In this document: piece by piece, positions 61,883 through 64,000 of the stretch
Position numbering within the stretch: the stretch's first letter is position 1
Layout of the letters: every line of letters starts with the position of its first letter
From: Zychaea mexicana
Taxonomy: Eukaryota > Mucoromycota > Mucoromycetes > Mucorales > Lichtheimiaceae
Direction: 5' to 3'
NCBI RefSeq assembly: GCF_025766255.1
Contig: NW_026516664.1
Location: 744,001-808,000 of the forward strand
Length of the DNA stretch: 64,000 nt
The notes under the pieces: model-generated
What the model was told of the DNA's origin: nothing
The model's input: only the letters and a program-made list of their open reading frames with translations
Database searches by the model: none
Translations under genes and position numbers: made by a program

Positions 61883-62040
61883 GAGCATCTCCAACCGACG
61901 TTTTTAAATTAGGGTTTTTGTTTAAAAACCTCGAAATAAAAACTATTTTGCTCCAACCGGGGTTTTTGAATAGTTTTTAAAATAAAAACTTTTTTAATTT
62001 TAGCAGGACCGTTTTTGCAACGTTTTTGTTTTACACAGTA
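61883..62040. repeat. AT-rich repeat block with CTCCAACCG units, possible transposon end
   Basis: GAGCATCTCCAACCGACG at 61883-61900, preceded by TTAA, is followed 50 bp on by a second GCTCCAACCGGGG unit, each leading into GTTTTT/TTTAAA tracts. Similar GAGCATCTCCAAC termini occur on PIF/Harbinger-like and other short transposons. The identity here is only suggested. Confidence 0.3.
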
Positions 62041-62523
62041 GACTTGGCTCTTTCATGCATCAGATACTGACTAAGATGGTAGCCTCACCATGCAAAGTAG
62101 AAAGTTCGTGTTACAAATAAAGAGTAGAAAAGACCAACTTTTTATTGCTTTCATATAAGCTTTAGCCGAATTTTGTTCTTTTGCTTTAATTTTTTTATAC
62201 TTGGCCATAATGTCAAATGTAAAATGTTCCCATTGTTCTGATACTTTTACAACCAAAGGGGACTGGCCATAGTTATGATGATTTTAATGCAGTCTAGTAA
62301 CCCTAGATGACTAATTAGCTGAAATATGTCAGGATAGCCAAACTAATTTTTATTGAAATAATTCATGCACGAATGTCTTGGCATGCATACATTTAAATTT
62401 TTGAAAAAAAAATAAAAATTGAATTTTTTTTAAATATAAAAATAACACCACAGAATATAAAGCAAAATATATTTGTTATATTTTTTAGCACTCCAACAAA
62501 ACTACCCCAAACGAAAACACAAC
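62041..62523. other. AT-rich leader of the Rep-like gene
   Basis: No gene is supported; a 62-codon minus-strand frame (62071-62256) has no recognisable domain. It ends in A/T homopolymers immediately before the Rep reading frame. An imperfect palindrome around TAGTAACCCTA (62291-62317) is the only structure near the gene. Confidence 0.3.
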
Positions 62524-64000
62524 ATGGACCAAATGAACCTCCTCACATTTATTGCCATTATGGCTGAATTTATTCCTATTTTAGGAATAACATTGACGCT
62601 TTTAATAGAAAGAGCAAAGCATCTTACTGAACATCATCAAGATGTTAGTGAAAAAACAATTGCTGACCAACTGAGGGTCGAACTTGAAAAGGACCTCAAA
62701 AAGGCTAACATAACAAAGGAAGTAAGGGACGAGAACCGTACTGCAATAATGGGATGGATTAGGGCTTTTGCAAAATTCCTCAAATCCTCAAATCCTCAAT
62801 TTTACGATGCAATGTTAGAGGGTAACACCTCTGGTGCAGATTCCTCGCAGGGCGGCAAAGAATTCCGATTCCAAAATACTAAAGGGCTGTTCACATATAT
62901 TTGTAAGGACTTCCATTTAACAAAAGAACAAATCATGGAATGGTTTATAAAACATAAACGTATTGGTTATCGAATTGAAAAGGCAATTGCATGTGATGAA
63001 ATTGCACCAGAAACTGGTGAGAAACATGTTCATATATAGATACAAATGAATGAGTGGTTCGACACAAAAACAGCACATAAATTCTTTACTATCGATGGTG
63101 TTACTCCAAATATTAAACCAGGTGGTAATCCACAAAAGTCCATTAGCTACTGTATGAAAGGAAAAGATTATATTTGTTATAATATGGATCCAAATTATGA
63201 AGTTAAGACCAGAAAAATGCACCAACAGTTACTTGGATATCAATTAATTATGAAGCAGCTTAATATGCGGAAGGCTACCGAAATATATCCAGAATTGCTA
63301 TGGAAATATGATACTGTAAAATCAAATTTAAATTCTTACTTTCATGATGCAGATATGGAAAATAACCCTAGAAATAAATTACATATATGGTCTATGTTTA
63401 GGATTGAAACAATGTTTGGTGGTAAAAATAAGATACCACAATACTGGATTGTAGGTCCATCAAATGTAGGTAAGACATATAACATTGATGTATTAGAACA
63501 AGGTGGCCATCGAGCATATCTAATGAATAAAGAAAATGATTGGTCAGATTATAAGGATGATGATTATGATTTTATGTATAATGAAGAAACAGGTTCTGAT
63601 TTCAAATTAACATTTTTAAACCAAATGTTAGAAGGAACACGGTTAAAACTTAATGGCAAATTCACAAAGTCAATAACTAAAAAGAAAAATATGCCAATAA
63701 TACTGAATAGTAACTATATGCCGCACATGTTATACAAGAACAAATCAGTATATGAGTTAGAGCCAACGCTCAATCGTTTATATATTATCTATGTTGATAA
63801 GAACCGTAAAGGTCATATAATATGGAATCCATACACAATGAAGGTGAAGGATTATGAAAATAAATTCATGTATTATGAAAACATGGATATGTATGAGGAC
63901 TTATACAAAGGTGAATTCGAAAACGAATACCAAGATCAGCATACATTTATCCGTTATGCACATAATAGTGGTCAGGATGATATTAAAAAATATACACCGA
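62524..64000 (+). pseudogene. CRESS-DNA-type Rep (HUH endonuclease + SF3 helicase), interrupted, partial
   Basis: The frame runs from the ATG at 62524 to TAG at 63037-63039, then stays open in the same frame to the window edge, so the 3' end is unseen. In order: HUH motif I LFTY (62887-62898), motif II HVH (63025-63033), the TAG one codon later, motif III YCMK with the nicking Tyr (63148-63159), Walker A GPSNVGKT (63454-63477), an acidic Walker-B-like stretch (about 63565-63588) and motif C with Asn (63706). These are the rolling-circle initiator motifs of CRESS-DNA viruses and related plasmids. Motif I normally lies within ~20 residues of the start; here ~120 residues precede it, including a hydrophobic segment near the N-terminus. 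Base composition is much more AT-rich than in neighbouring genes. It is probably an integrated, decayed copy; stop readthrough is an alternative. Confidence 0.85.

Overview
The window is nuclear DNA of a filamentous, early-diverging fungus, most likely Mucoromycota. The evidence is its many short introns (about 50-120 bp, mostly GTAAGN donors), DASH subunit Ask1, a Rua1-type zinc-binding regulator, an mpaB-type oxygenase, Kre9/Knh1-like and fasciclin GPI proteins, and an apparent NELF-C/D protein, which the main yeast lineages lack. All gene models were spliced by hand from reading-frame continuity, splice sites and remembered family conservation. No database search was run, so species-level identity is not claimed.

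Layout. 1-16.5 kb: a chromodomain gene running off the left edge; a double-hotdog acyl-CoA thioesterase; the mitochondrial CoA carrier LEU5; the mitochondrial ABC exporter ATM1; an unrecognised 72-aa gene; ASK1; an 11-exon NELF-C/D (TH1) gene; and ferredoxin reductase ARH1. Three of these (LEU5, ATM1, ARH1) serve mitochondrial cofactor and Fe-S supply. 16.7-20.2 kb: a divergent pair of paralogous membrane proteins with identical intron placement. 20.5-30 kb: a mucin-like single-pass membrane protein, the 12-exon tRNA methyltransferase TRM44, and an F-box/WD40 protein. 30-40 kb: a long microsatellite-rich gap, a Rua1-like regulator and a CSC1/OSCA-type channel. 40.9-58.9 kb: a fasciclin protein, SEC20 ending in KDEL, an mpaB-like oxygenase, a cytochrome b5-acyl-CoA dehydrogenase fusion, a flavin monooxygenase, a 70-aa protein, a Kre9/Knh1-like GPI protein and RVB2.

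59.3-64 kb is different: AT-rich and full of mobile DNA. A GT64 (exostosin-type) glycosyltransferase gene is broken by a hAT-type element (13-bp terminal inverted repeats, exact 8-bp target duplication) and by frame lesions. It is followed by Tc1/mariner-like end sequences. A CRESS-DNA-type Rep gene (HUH endonuclease plus SF3 helicase) then runs off the right edge. It has an unusual N-terminal extension of about 120 residues with a hydrophobic segment, and an in-frame TAG immediately after HUH motif II. This Rep element is the most unusual content of the window.

Recurrent gene-structure oddities: coding microexons of 3, 6, 12 and 21 nt, three GC-AG introns all with donor GCAAGT, and two genes whose first coding exon is just the ATG.
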